Both the position numbers and the translations under genes were made by a program. DNA of 7,190 nt from an uncultured Selenomonadaceae bacterium (GTDB lineage Bacteria; Bacillota; Negativicutes; Selenomonadales; Selenomonadaceae): the NCBI GenBank assembly GCA_905235425.1, contig CAJOKY010000115.1:1-7190 (forward strand), written 5' to 3'. The notes below the pieces were generated by a model. The model was not told the origin of the DNA. It did not search any database and saw only the letters and a program-made list of their open reading frames with translations. This document shows positions 1 to 5,491 of the stretch, one piece after another. Position 1 is the first letter of the stretch. Each line of letters begins with the position of its first letter.

Positions 1-174
1 CTTGTCACGACGCACGATTTTGAACTCTGCGAAATGGATAATATTTCCAACGCGCATTTTGAAGAGTATTACGAGAATAACGAAATTAAATTTGATTTCA
101 AGCTACGTCAAGGACGTTGCACCACTACCAATGCGAAATTCTTATTGCGTATGGTCGGCATTTTAAAAGATTGA
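1..174 (+). CDS. MutS-family ATPase, C-terminal end (partial)
   Basis: This is the last 57 codons of a gene that begins before the window, ending in TGA at 172-174. The translation opens with LVTTHDFELCEMDNISN and continues through HFEEYYENNEIKFDFKL to TTTNAKFLLRMVGILKD. The T-T-H-D segment matches the stretch after Walker B in the MutS ATPase domain (domain V). The following 'N-H-F-x-E-Y-Y-x-x-x-x-I-K-F-D-(F/Y)-K-L' and 'T-T-x-N-A' pattern is what I know from the shorter MutS-related proteins of Firmicutes, not from housekeeping MutS, whose tail differs (F-A-T-H-Y-F-E-L). Those relatives bind DNA through an ABC-type ATPase, but their role is poorly defined. The N-terminal domains are outside the window, so the exact subfamily cannot be fixed. 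No obvious terminator with a T tract follows the stop codon. Confidence 0.8.
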   Translation, partial: LVTTHDFELCEMDNISNAHFEEYYENNEIKFDFKLRQGRCTTTNAKFLLRMVGILKD

Positions 175-234
175 AATTTAAACTACTATAAATCAAATTT
201 AAACAAAGTAGCAAATTTTAACAACGTAGCGGTA

Positions 235-276
235 GGAGAGGCGCCCCCTCCGCACGGTTTCTTTGCGCCAAAGAAA
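235..276. repeat. Two adjacent palindromes in the intergenic region
   Basis: Two hairpin-capable palindromes lie side by side. The first (235-251) is GC-rich: GGAG pairs with CTCC, then an A/C mismatch, then GG with CC around a CGC loop. The second (258-276) is a perfect 8-bp stem, TTTCTTTG / CAAAGAAA, with a CGC loop. Neither is followed by a T run on the + strand, so a classical intrinsic terminator is not supported, although they lie between the MutS-family stop and the terD promoter region. The arrangement looks like a dispersed intergenic repeat unit, but a second copy cannot be found inside this window. The rest of 175-338 is AT-rich, with a 10-bp direct repeat (AAATTTAAAC at 174-183 and 195-204) and nothing else I recognise. 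Confidence 0.5.
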
Positions 277-338
277 AAGTATGATCTATTTTCAACACGT
301 CATAATCATTAACTTTAATCTGCGCGTGCAATTTTTAC

Positions 339-367
339 TTGCAAATAATCTTTAATTGTGATAAATT
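339..367 (+). promoter_or_regulatory. Candidate sigma-A/70 promoter for the terD gene
   Basis: TTGCAA (339-344) could serve as a -35 box (TTGACA consensus, 4 of 6), and TAAATT (362-367) as a -10 box (TATAAT, 4 of 6), with a 17-base spacer in AT-rich DNA. This would place the transcript start around 373-376 and leave a 45-50 base leader before the ATG at 421. It is the best match in the 246-base gap in front of the first TerD gene. In AT-rich sequence such matches arise by chance, so confidence is modest. Confidence 0.35.
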
Positions 368-420
368 ATGCGCGCTTTAAAAAAATTTCTATACAAATTA
401 TTTTTGAAGGAGTTATTTAC

Positions 421-1002
421 ATGGCAGTAAGTTTGAAAAAAGGTCAGAAAGTTGACTTGACAAAAACTAATCCCGGCTTAAAAGAAGTTTTGGTAGGTCT
501 CGGCTGGGACGTGAAACGTTACGACGGCGGCAGTGATTTTGATTTGGACGCGTCGGTATTTATGCTTGCAGACAGCGGTAAAGTCCCCACTGACGGCGAA
601 TTTGTTTTCTATGGTAACCAGAAACACGAATCCGGCTCTGTCGAACATATGGGTGACAACTTGACCGGTGCAGGCGAAGGCGACGACGAACAGATTAAAA
701 TCAATCTTGCCGCAATTCCCGCGAACATTTCAAAAATTGCCTTCACTGTTACGATTTACGAAGCTGATCAACGTAAACAAAATTTCGGTCAAGTAGAAAA
801 CGCCTTTATCCGCATTGTAAACGCGGCGAACGGCGAAGAATTAATCCGCTACGATTTGACGGAAGATTTTTCAATCGAAACGGCGGTTGTTGTAGGTGAG
901 CTTTATCGTCACGGCGGCGAATGGAAATTTAACGCGATTGGCTCCGGCTTTGAAGGCGGCTTGGCGGCACTCGGCAGAAATTACGGCGTAAACATAGGAT
1001 AA
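421..1002 (+). CDS. terD: TerD-family calcium-binding stress protein
   Basis: This 193-residue protein spans a single TerD domain end to end, the usual length for TerD/TerE/TerZ. Visible hallmarks are the N-terminal VSLKKGQKVDL, LGWD (27-30), the acidic DFDLDASVFML (39-49), GDNLTGAGEGDDE (78-90), NFGQVENAFIRI (121-132) and WKFNAIGSGF (168-177). In the family, the acidic loops at 39-43 and 78-90 bind Ca2+; all the acidic residues are present. TerD proteins are cytoplasmic and linked to tellurite resistance, phage and colicin resistance and general envelope or metal stress; the biochemical activity is unsettled. The ATG at 421 is chosen because GAAGGAG (406-412) lies 8 bases upstream and the family consensus starts there; a GTG at 358 would add 21 residues unlike any TerD. 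A paralogue follows 119 bases downstream. Confidence 0.93.
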   Translation: MAVSLKKGQKVDLTKTNPGLKEVLVGLGWDVKRYDGGSDFDLDASVFMLADSGKVPTDGEFVFYGNQKHESGSVEHMGDNLTGAGEGDDEQIKINLAAIPANISKIAFTVTIYEADQRKQNFGQVENAFIRIVNAANGEELIRYDLTEDFSIETAVVVGELYRHGGEWKFNAIGSGFEGGLAALGRNYGVNIG

Positions 1003-1045
1003 AATTTTAAACTTAGAATAAAATTTTAAACTTAGAATAAAATTT
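1000..1045 (+). repeat. 19-bp tandem direct repeat after the first TerD gene
   Basis: A 19-base unit starting TAAAATTTTAAAC and ending TTAGAA occurs twice in perfect tandem (1000-1018 and 1019-1037), followed by an 8-base partial third copy (1038-1045). The first copy includes the TAA stop codon of the TerD gene, so the duplication begins exactly at the end of the coding region. This looks like a recent slippage or unequal-exchange product. Each unit holds TTAGAAT, which resembles a -10 box, but no convincing -35 is correctly spaced. Confidence 0.9.
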
Positions 1046-1068
1046 CTAATAAGATAAATTTTTTGCAG

Positions 1069-1105
1069 GGAGTAGGGATAAAGTTTCCCTGCTCCAAATT
1101 TTTTT
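1069..1105 (+). terminator. Intrinsic terminator-like hairpin between the TerD paralogues
   Basis: GGAGTAGGGA (1069-1078) pairs with TCCCTGCTCC (1086-1095) over 10 bp, with one T-G wobble, around a 7-base TAAAGTT loop. After three A's comes a run of seven T's (1099-1105). That is an intrinsic-terminator layout, slightly loosened by the A's. The ribosome binding site of the next TerD gene follows at once and its ATG is at 1122, so no promoter fits between. The hairpin therefore probably acts as a partial terminator or attenuator that lowers expression of the downstream genes, or folds as a processed leader. Its arms are built from the same heptamers as the array at 5431-5479. Confidence 0.6.
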
Positions 1106-1121
1106 GAAAGGAAAGATTGAA

Positions 1122-1721
1122 ATGGGCGTAAGTTTGAAAAAAGGTCAGAAAATTAATCTCGTTAAATCGGACGGCAGAAAACTTACAAAGTTAATGGTTG
1201 GTCTCGGGTGGGATGCCGCCGAACAGCCCAGCGGCTTTTTCAGCAGACTTTTTAACGGTAACGTTGACATTGACTGCGACGCATCAGTTTTTATGTGTAA
1301 AGGCGGCAGGTTTGTTGATAATGATGACTTGGTATATTTCGGCAACCTTGAACATCATACGCACGCAGTAAAGCATATGGGCGACAATTTGACGGGGGAA
1401 GGCGAAGGCGACGACGAAGAAATATTCGTTGACTTGACGAAGTTGCCTTCAGACTACGACAAGCTTATTTTCGTTGTCAACGTTTACAAAGGTTTTGAAC
1501 GCAAGCAACATTTCGGTATGATTAAAAATGCGTTTATTCGTGTAGTCGCCAATGACACAAACGAGGAAATTTGCAGGTTCAATCTTACCGAAGATTACAG
1601 CGGCAAATTGGCAATGATAATCGGCGAAGTTTATAAGCGCGGTAATGATTGGAAGTTTAACGCCATTGGCAACGGCACGGAAGATATTAACCTGACGGAA
1701 CTCAGCAAGCATTTCAAATAA
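1122..1721 (+). CDS. TerD-family protein, second paralogue
   Basis: This 199-residue paralogue of the preceding gene shares MxVSLKKGQK at the start, LGWD (28-31), DIDCDASVFM (49-58), GDNLTGEGEGDDE (87-99), FGMIKNAFIRV (131-141) and WKFNAIGNG (177-185). The Ca2+-binding acidic loops are intact, with Cys instead of Leu inside the first. It differs by an insertion at about residues 32-48 containing PSGFFSRLFNG between GWD and the first acidic loop, a hydrophobic/basic patch absent from its neighbour. The ATG at 1122 is used because AAAGGA (1107-1112) lies 9 bases upstream and the family consensus begins here; a TTG at 1104 would overlap that site. Tandem TerD paralogues are typical of ter clusters and may act together. 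It likely depends on readthrough past the upstream hairpin. The exported nucleosidase-like gene follows after 28 bases. Confidence 0.92.
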   Translation: MGVSLKKGQKINLVKSDGRKLTKLMVGLGWDAAEQPSGFFSRLFNGNVDIDCDASVFMCKGGRFVDNDDLVYFGNLEHHTHAVKHMGDNLTGEGEGDDEEIFVDLTKLPSDYDKLIFVVNVYKGFERKQHFGMIKNAFIRVVANDTNEEICRFNLTEDYSGKLAMIIGEVYKRGNDWKFNAIGNGTEDINLTELSKHFK

Positions 1722-1737
1722 GTCTTAAAATAAGAGC

Positions 1738-1744
1738 GGGTGAT
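1738..1744 (+). promoter_or_regulatory. Ribosome binding site supporting a CTG start
   Basis: GGGTGAT matches the 3' part of the full anti-Shine-Dalgarno complement (AAGGAGGTGAT) and sits 5 bases before CTG at 1750. Because the match covers the downstream half of the consensus, this short gap gives a normal alignment. No ATG, GTG or TTG is in frame between the upstream TGA (1741-1743) and the TTG at 1774, and only the CTG puts the lysines of a signal peptide into the protein. Confidence 0.6.
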
Positions 1745-1749
1745 TTACT

Positions 1750-2697
1750 CTGTATAACAAAAAATTTTTAGCGTTGCTCATAGCGATATTTTCACTGCTT
1801 TATGTAATTGGAACACCGATTGTAAGCGCCGAAACTAAGAGTATAACACAAGAAACGATTGGAAAAAGTTTTGAAGTAGACGATACGTTCATAGAATTTT
1901 TAAATTCACTGCCGCAGAAAAAAGGCGCTTACAAAAGTTCCAAACGTCCGATCTTACTTGAAGGAGCTATGAACATTGAGATTGATAAATTTGTTTACGC
2001 GCTGAAAAATCCCGTAGTCTATAAAATTTTGAATTACGTTTACATAGCGGGAACGTACAAAAATTATCCCGTGATTGTAGCACGTACAGAACAAGGTATG
2101 GAAAATTCGGCGGCGGTTACCGCGCTTGCCATTGAAAATTTCAATCCCATTGCCGTAATAAATCAAGGTACTGCAGGCGGTCACGTTGCCGCCGCGCAGA
2201 TTAACAGCGTTATTATCGGCGACAAATATGTAAATACTAGCGCGTACATTACTGAACGTTTGCCGGAAGGCGCGGGAGTAAAAGTTACTCCGCAGGAAAT
2301 GCGCGGCACTTTTGCTTACGATAAAGCCGAGAAGGCTTTCAAGCTTTATCAAGAATATTACCCCGATCCCAAGCTTTTAAAAATTGCTGAAGAAGTTGCC
2401 GCGTCGAATAAAAATTTTGTGACGTTGACAGGTACAATTTCAAGCGCCAATATTTGGGTGAACGGTTTGGATCACCATACCTACCTTAACGAGACATACG
2501 GCTCACTTTGTGAAGAAATGGAAAATGCCGCCGCCGCGCAGATTTGTCAAAGTTCCAATATACCGTTTATAGGCATTCGCTCAATTTCCAACAACGCAAG
2601 ATTATCGGAGATTCATTTCGTAAACACAGGCGGCACGTCTCAAAAATTTGTGTTGCTTGTCGTAGAAAAATATATCCGATATTTAAACCAAAACTAA
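1750..2697 (+). CDS. Exported MTA/SAH-nucleosidase-like (PNP/UDP family) protein
   Basis: From the CTG start the protein has 315 residues. Residues 1-27 form a signal peptide: YNKK, a hydrophobic core LLIAIFSLLYVIG, and a likely cleavage at VSA|E. The mature part is a PNP/UDP phosphorylase fold most like 5'-methylthioadenosine/S-adenosylhomocysteine nucleosidase: GAMNIE (72-77; Glu77 aligns with E. coli MtnN Glu12), INQGTAGG, SANIWVN, EEMENAAAAQIC (Glu258 aligns with Glu174) and IPFIGIRSISNNA. The position of catalytic Asp197 is Asn281, at the same 23-residue spacing from the ribose-binding Glu. Family members cleave or phosphorolyse the N-glycosidic bond of (thio)nucleosides. This one would act outside the membrane, possibly in a periplasm, on an unknown nucleoside, or merely bind one. 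With a TTG start at 1774 the signal peptide would have no positive charge. Weakest points: the start codon and whether it is catalytic. Confidence 0.85.
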   Translation: MYNKKFLALLIAIFSLLYVIGTPIVSAETKSITQETIGKSFEVDDTFIEFLNSLPQKKGAYKSSKRPILLEGAMNIEIDKFVYALKNPVVYKILNYVYIAGTYKNYPVIVARTEQGMENSAAVTALAIENFNPIAVINQGTAGGHVAAAQINSVIIGDKYVNTSAYITERLPEGAGVKVTPQEMRGTFAYDKAEKAFKLYQEYYPDPKLLKIAEEVAASNKNFVTLTGTISSANIWVNGLDHHTYLNETYGSLCEEMENAAAAQICQSSNIPFIGIRSISNNARLSEIHFVNTGGTSQKFVLLVVEKYIRYLNQN

Positions 2698-2710
2698 ATT
2701 TTTTCAATAC

Positions 2711-2716
2711 AAGGAG
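2711..2716 (+). promoter_or_regulatory. Ribosome binding site fixing the TTG start of the Ca2+ ATPase
   Basis: AAGGAG lies 9 bases upstream of the TTG at 2726. An in-frame TAG (2723-2725) immediately precedes that TTG, so no earlier start is possible. The next in-frame Met codon lies inside the first membrane segment, too late for an intact pump. Confidence 0.85.
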
Positions 2717-2725
2717 TTTTTTTAG

Positions 2726-5395
2726 TTGAAGATCACAGGTTTAACCGACGCGCAGGTTCAGGAGAATAAAGCCAAATTTGGCGATAACTCCATTACCGAG
2801 CAGGCGCGAGAAGGTTTTTGGGATAAACTCAAAGGCAACTTTGACGATCCCATAATAAAAATTTTAATTTTTGCGTTGATTCTCAACGTAATTTTTGCTT
2901 TTATGGGCAAGTCCGAATGGTACGAATCAGTAGGTATCGCATTGGCGGTATTGCTTGCAACTTTCGTATCGACATATTCAGAATATAACAATGAAAGCGC
3001 CTTTCGCAAATTGCAGGGCGAAGCGTCCATGATAAAGTGCAAAGTCTATCGTAACGGCGTTGTCACTGAAATTCCGATTAACGATATAACAATGGGCGAT
3101 TGCGTACTTTTGCAGACCGGTGACAAAATTCCGGCGGACGGCGTGATTATCGACGGTTCAATTACAGTTGACCAATCCATTTTGAACGGCGAAGCTAAGG
3201 AAGAGGAAAAAAATCCTGCGCCCGATGCGGCTGCTGACGAAGAGGCGGCAGGCAGTACTGACTTTTTAAATCCGCACAAAGTTTTTCGTGCGGCTGTAGT
3301 AGCCGGTGGCAGTGCAGTAATGCGTACAGTTACACTCGGCGACAATACGGTTTACGGCAAAATTGCTAAAGAGTTGCAAACAGATGAAGATCGTGATACT
3401 CCGATGAAAGTTAAACTCGGCGATTTAGCGGGACAAATTTCAAAATTCGGCTATATCGGCGGTATTGCCATTGCGGCTGCGTTTATGTTTCAGCGCATTG
3501 TAATTCACAATAACTGGGACGGCGCCGCAATTTCTTTGTACTGCTCCGATATTATGACGATTTTAAATGACTTGGTCGGCGCGGTTATGCTTGCCGTTAT
3601 CATTATCGTTATGGCGGTGCCGGAAGGTCTGCCGCTTATGATTTCCATTGTTTCCGCGCAGAATATGGGCAAGATGCTGAAAGATAACGTCTTGGTACGT
3701 AAAATTTCCGGCATTGAGACAGCGGGCAGTTTGAATTTGCTTTTCAGCGACAAGACTGGAACGATTACTAAAGGGCAGTTGGAAGTTGTCACTTTCCTCG
3801 ACGGTACGGCGACTTTCACTGAAAGCTTTGATAATCTCAGCAGTAAAATAAAATCTTTGATATCACTTTCCGTGCGATTTAACAGCGGCGCGGTAATTGC
3901 GGGTGATAAAATTGTCGGCGGCAATATGACGGATCGCGCGTTGCTCGGCTTTATAATCGGCAAAGACACCCCGCCCAATGTCACGGTAGGCGACACTGTA
4001 CCTTTTGACAGCGCTAAAAAATATTCTATGGCTAAAGTCAGCGGCGATTATAATTTGTGGCTTATAAAAGGTGCGCCTGAACGTCTCCTTGACAAATGCT
4101 CCTACTACTACGACGCGCAGGGTAATAAGCAGCCGCTTAATGCTCACGCCGCGATTAATGCGAAGATTGACGAACTTGCCAACCGCGCCATTCGTACGCT
4201 TGCACTTGTCACGTATGAAGGCGAAGTTACAGACGGCAATATACCGGACACGGGCTTAACTTTTGTAGGTGTTACGGGTATTCGCGACGACGTACGCCCT
4301 GACGCCATTAAAGCTATTGAACAAGTTCACCATGCAGGTGTGCAGGTTGTCATGATAACCGGTGACAGAAAGGAAACCGCGCAGGCTATCGCGAAGGAAG
4401 CCGGTATTATTGAAATTGACGACGCCATTGTTATAACCAGTACCGAACTCAACGCGATGAGTGACGACGAAGTTAAAAAGGCGTTGCCGAAAATTCGCGT
4501 CATTGCCCGTGCACTTCCTACCGATAAAAGCCGCCTTGTAAGATTGGCGCAGGAATTGAATTTAGTTGTAGGTATGACAGGCGACGGCGTCAACGATTCA
4601 CCGGCGCTTAAGAAAGCGGACGTCGGTTTTGCAATGGGCGGCGGTACCGAAGTTGCTAAAGAGGCAAGCGAAATTGTTATCCTCGACGACAACTTTAAAT
4701 CTATCGGTAAAGCCATTTTGTATGGACGTACAATTTTTAATTCGATTCGCAAATTTATAATTTTCCAGCTTACGATAAATGTAGGCGCGGTTTTAATTTC
4801 ATTTATCTGCCCGTTACTCGGTCTTGAAAATCCTCTGTCGATAACTCAAATTTTGTGGGTAAACCTTGTTATGGATACGCTGGCGGCGTTGGCATTTGGC
4901 GGTGAACCGGCGCTTGATCGGTATATGGAAGAAAAACCGAAACGGCGCGATGAAAACATTCTCAGTACCTACATGTACAGCGCGATTGGTACGGGCGCAC
5001 TTTGCAGTTTCATTGTAGGTTTGGTTTTCTTGCTGACAGATTTTTCACGTGATCATTTCCGTGACATAAATCCTGAAGGCGTCAACGTTACTTTTGGCGG
5101 CGACAGCGTTTACGTGTTGACGGGATATTTCGCCTTCTTCATATTTATGGCGGTGTTCAATGCGTTCAATGCTCGTACTGACAGAATGAATTTGCTTGAC
5201 AATATCGGCGGCAATGACGGCTTTTTAAAAGTTATGGGCTTAATCGTCGTGGTACAAATTATTATGACGTACTTCGGCGGCGCGATTTTGCGTTGCTACG
5301 GCTTGACGGCAACAGAATGGATGTTTGTCATTGCAATGGCGTTTATCATTATTCCGGTTGACTTAATACGTAAGGCTATAGTGAGTAGTAAGTAG
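2726..5395 (+). CDS. Calcium-translocating P-type ATPase, PMCA type (IIB)
   Basis: This 889-residue pump would expel Ca2+ from the cytoplasm using ATP. Order of parts: cation-ATPase N-terminal domain (1-40); M1/M2 (about 43-86); actuator domain with NGEA (154-157) where most pumps have TGES; M3 and M4 (about 241-305) with PEGLP (Glu300, a Ca2+ ligand); phosphorylation motif DKTGT (Asp342); nucleotide-binding KGAPE (448-452); MITGDRKETA; TGDGVND (Asp620, Asp624); M5 with Asn685; M6 with WVNLVMD (Asn713, Asp717); then further helices to the C-terminus. The Asn in M5 with N...D in M6, and no acidic M5 ligand, is the PMCA pattern with one Ca2+ site, unlike SERCA. An acidic, Ala-rich stretch (about 158-180) follows NGEA. 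There is no calmodulin-binding tail. The last four codons (V-S-S-K) and stop come from a heptamer repeat. The start is TTG. It lies 28 bases after the nucleosidase gene, probably on the same transcript. Confidence 0.95.
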   Translation: MKITGLTDAQVQENKAKFGDNSITEQAREGFWDKLKGNFDDPIIKILIFALILNVIFAFMGKSEWYESVGIALAVLLATFVSTYSEYNNESAFRKLQGEASMIKCKVYRNGVVTEIPINDITMGDCVLLQTGDKIPADGVIIDGSITVDQSILNGEAKEEEKNPAPDAAADEEAAGSTDFLNPHKVFRAAVVAGGSAVMRTVTLGDNTVYGKIAKELQTDEDRDTPMKVKLGDLAGQISKFGYIGGIAIAAAFMFQRIVIHNNWDGAAISLYCSDIMTILNDLVGAVMLAVIIIVMAVPEGLPLMISIVSAQNMGKMLKDNVLVRKISGIETAGSLNLLFSDKTGTITKGQLEVVTFLDGTATFTESFDNLSSKIKSLISLSVRFNSGAVIAGDKIVGGNMTDRALLGFIIGKDTPPNVTVGDTVPFDSAKKYSMAKVSGDYNLWLIKGAPERLLDKCSYYYDAQGNKQPLNAHAAINAKIDELANRAIRTLALVTYEGEVTDGNIPDTGLTFVGVTGIRDDVRPDAIKAIEQVHHAGVQVVMITGDRKETAQAIAKEAGIIEIDDAIVITSTELNAMSDDEVKKALPKIRVIARALPTDKSRLVRLAQELNLVVGMTGDGVNDSPALKKADVGFAMGGGTEVAKEASEIVILDDNFKSIGKAILYGRTIFNSIRKFIIFQLTINVGAVLISFICPLLGLENPLSITQILWVNLVMDTLAALAFGGEPALDRYMEEKPKRRDENILSTYMYSAIGTGALCSFIVGLVFLLTDFSRDHFRDINPEGVNVTFGGDSVYVLTGYFAFFIFMAVFNAFNARTDRMNLLDNIGGNDGFLKVMGLIVVVQIIMTYFGGAILRCYGLTATEWMFVIAMAFIIIPVDLIRKAIVSSK

Positions 5396-5429
5396 TGAGT
5401 AGTAAGTAGTGAATAGTGAGTAGTATCTA
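5381..5429 (+). repeat. Heptanucleotide array A (GTRARTA)
   Basis: Six consecutive 7-base units fit GTRARTA: GTGAGTA, GTAAGTA, GTGAGTA, GTAAGTA, GTGAATA, GTGAGTA, followed by a diverged GTATCTA. The array begins inside the ATPase gene and encodes its final V-S-S-K and TAG stop. Losing one unit would still end the frame after a few residues (V-S-S-E-stop), so copy-number change would be nearly harmless to the protein. Heptamer arrays of this kind are known as short tandemly repeated repetitive (STRR) sequences in cyanobacteria; here only the style is comparable. Confidence 0.92.
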
Positions 5430-5430
5430 A

Positions 5431-5479
5431 TCCCTGTTCCCTGCTCCCTGCTCCCTAATCCCTAATCCCTAATCCCTAA
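5431..5479 (+). repeat. Heptanucleotide array B (TCCCTRM-like), G-tracts on the - strand
   Basis: Seven perfect-length 7-base units follow array A after a single A: TCCCTGT, TCCCTGC twice, then TCCCTAA four times. On the - strand this reads as seven GGG tracts each separated by four bases (TTAGGGA-type), which meets the usual G-quadruplex rule of four or more G3 tracts with loops of 1-7. The last unit runs into the AAGGAGGT ribosome binding site (5478-5485) of the DUF445 gene. Two inverted copies plus one direct copy of the same heptamer make up the hairpin at 1065-1095. Confidence 0.93.
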
Positions 5480-5491
5480 GGAGGTTCGACC

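Noticed and set aside
281..355. 24-codon open frame before terD
   Set aside because: It has no ribosome binding site, no recognisable sequence and is short enough to be chance.
358..420. GTG at 358 as the start of the first TerD protein
   Set aside because: It adds 21 residues not found in TerD proteins and overlaps the candidate -10 box; ATG 421 has a proper ribosome binding site and matches the family N-terminus.
1104..1121. TTG at 1104 as the start of the second TerD protein
   Set aside because: It lies in the T run of the hairpin and overlaps the ribosome binding site that serves ATG 1122.
2544..2729. 61-codon + strand frame overlapping the end of the nucleosidase gene
   Set aside because: It is a shadow in another frame of a conserved coding region with no ribosome binding site or recognisable product.
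1145..4752. Several long open frames on the - strand within the TerD, nucleosidase and ATPase genes
   Set aside because: They lie opposite well-supported coding regions, have no family features or ribosome binding sites, and reflect codon bias of the + strand genes.
5381..5479. CRISPR array
   Set aside because: The units are 7 bases long with no unique spacers; this is simple tandem repetition.
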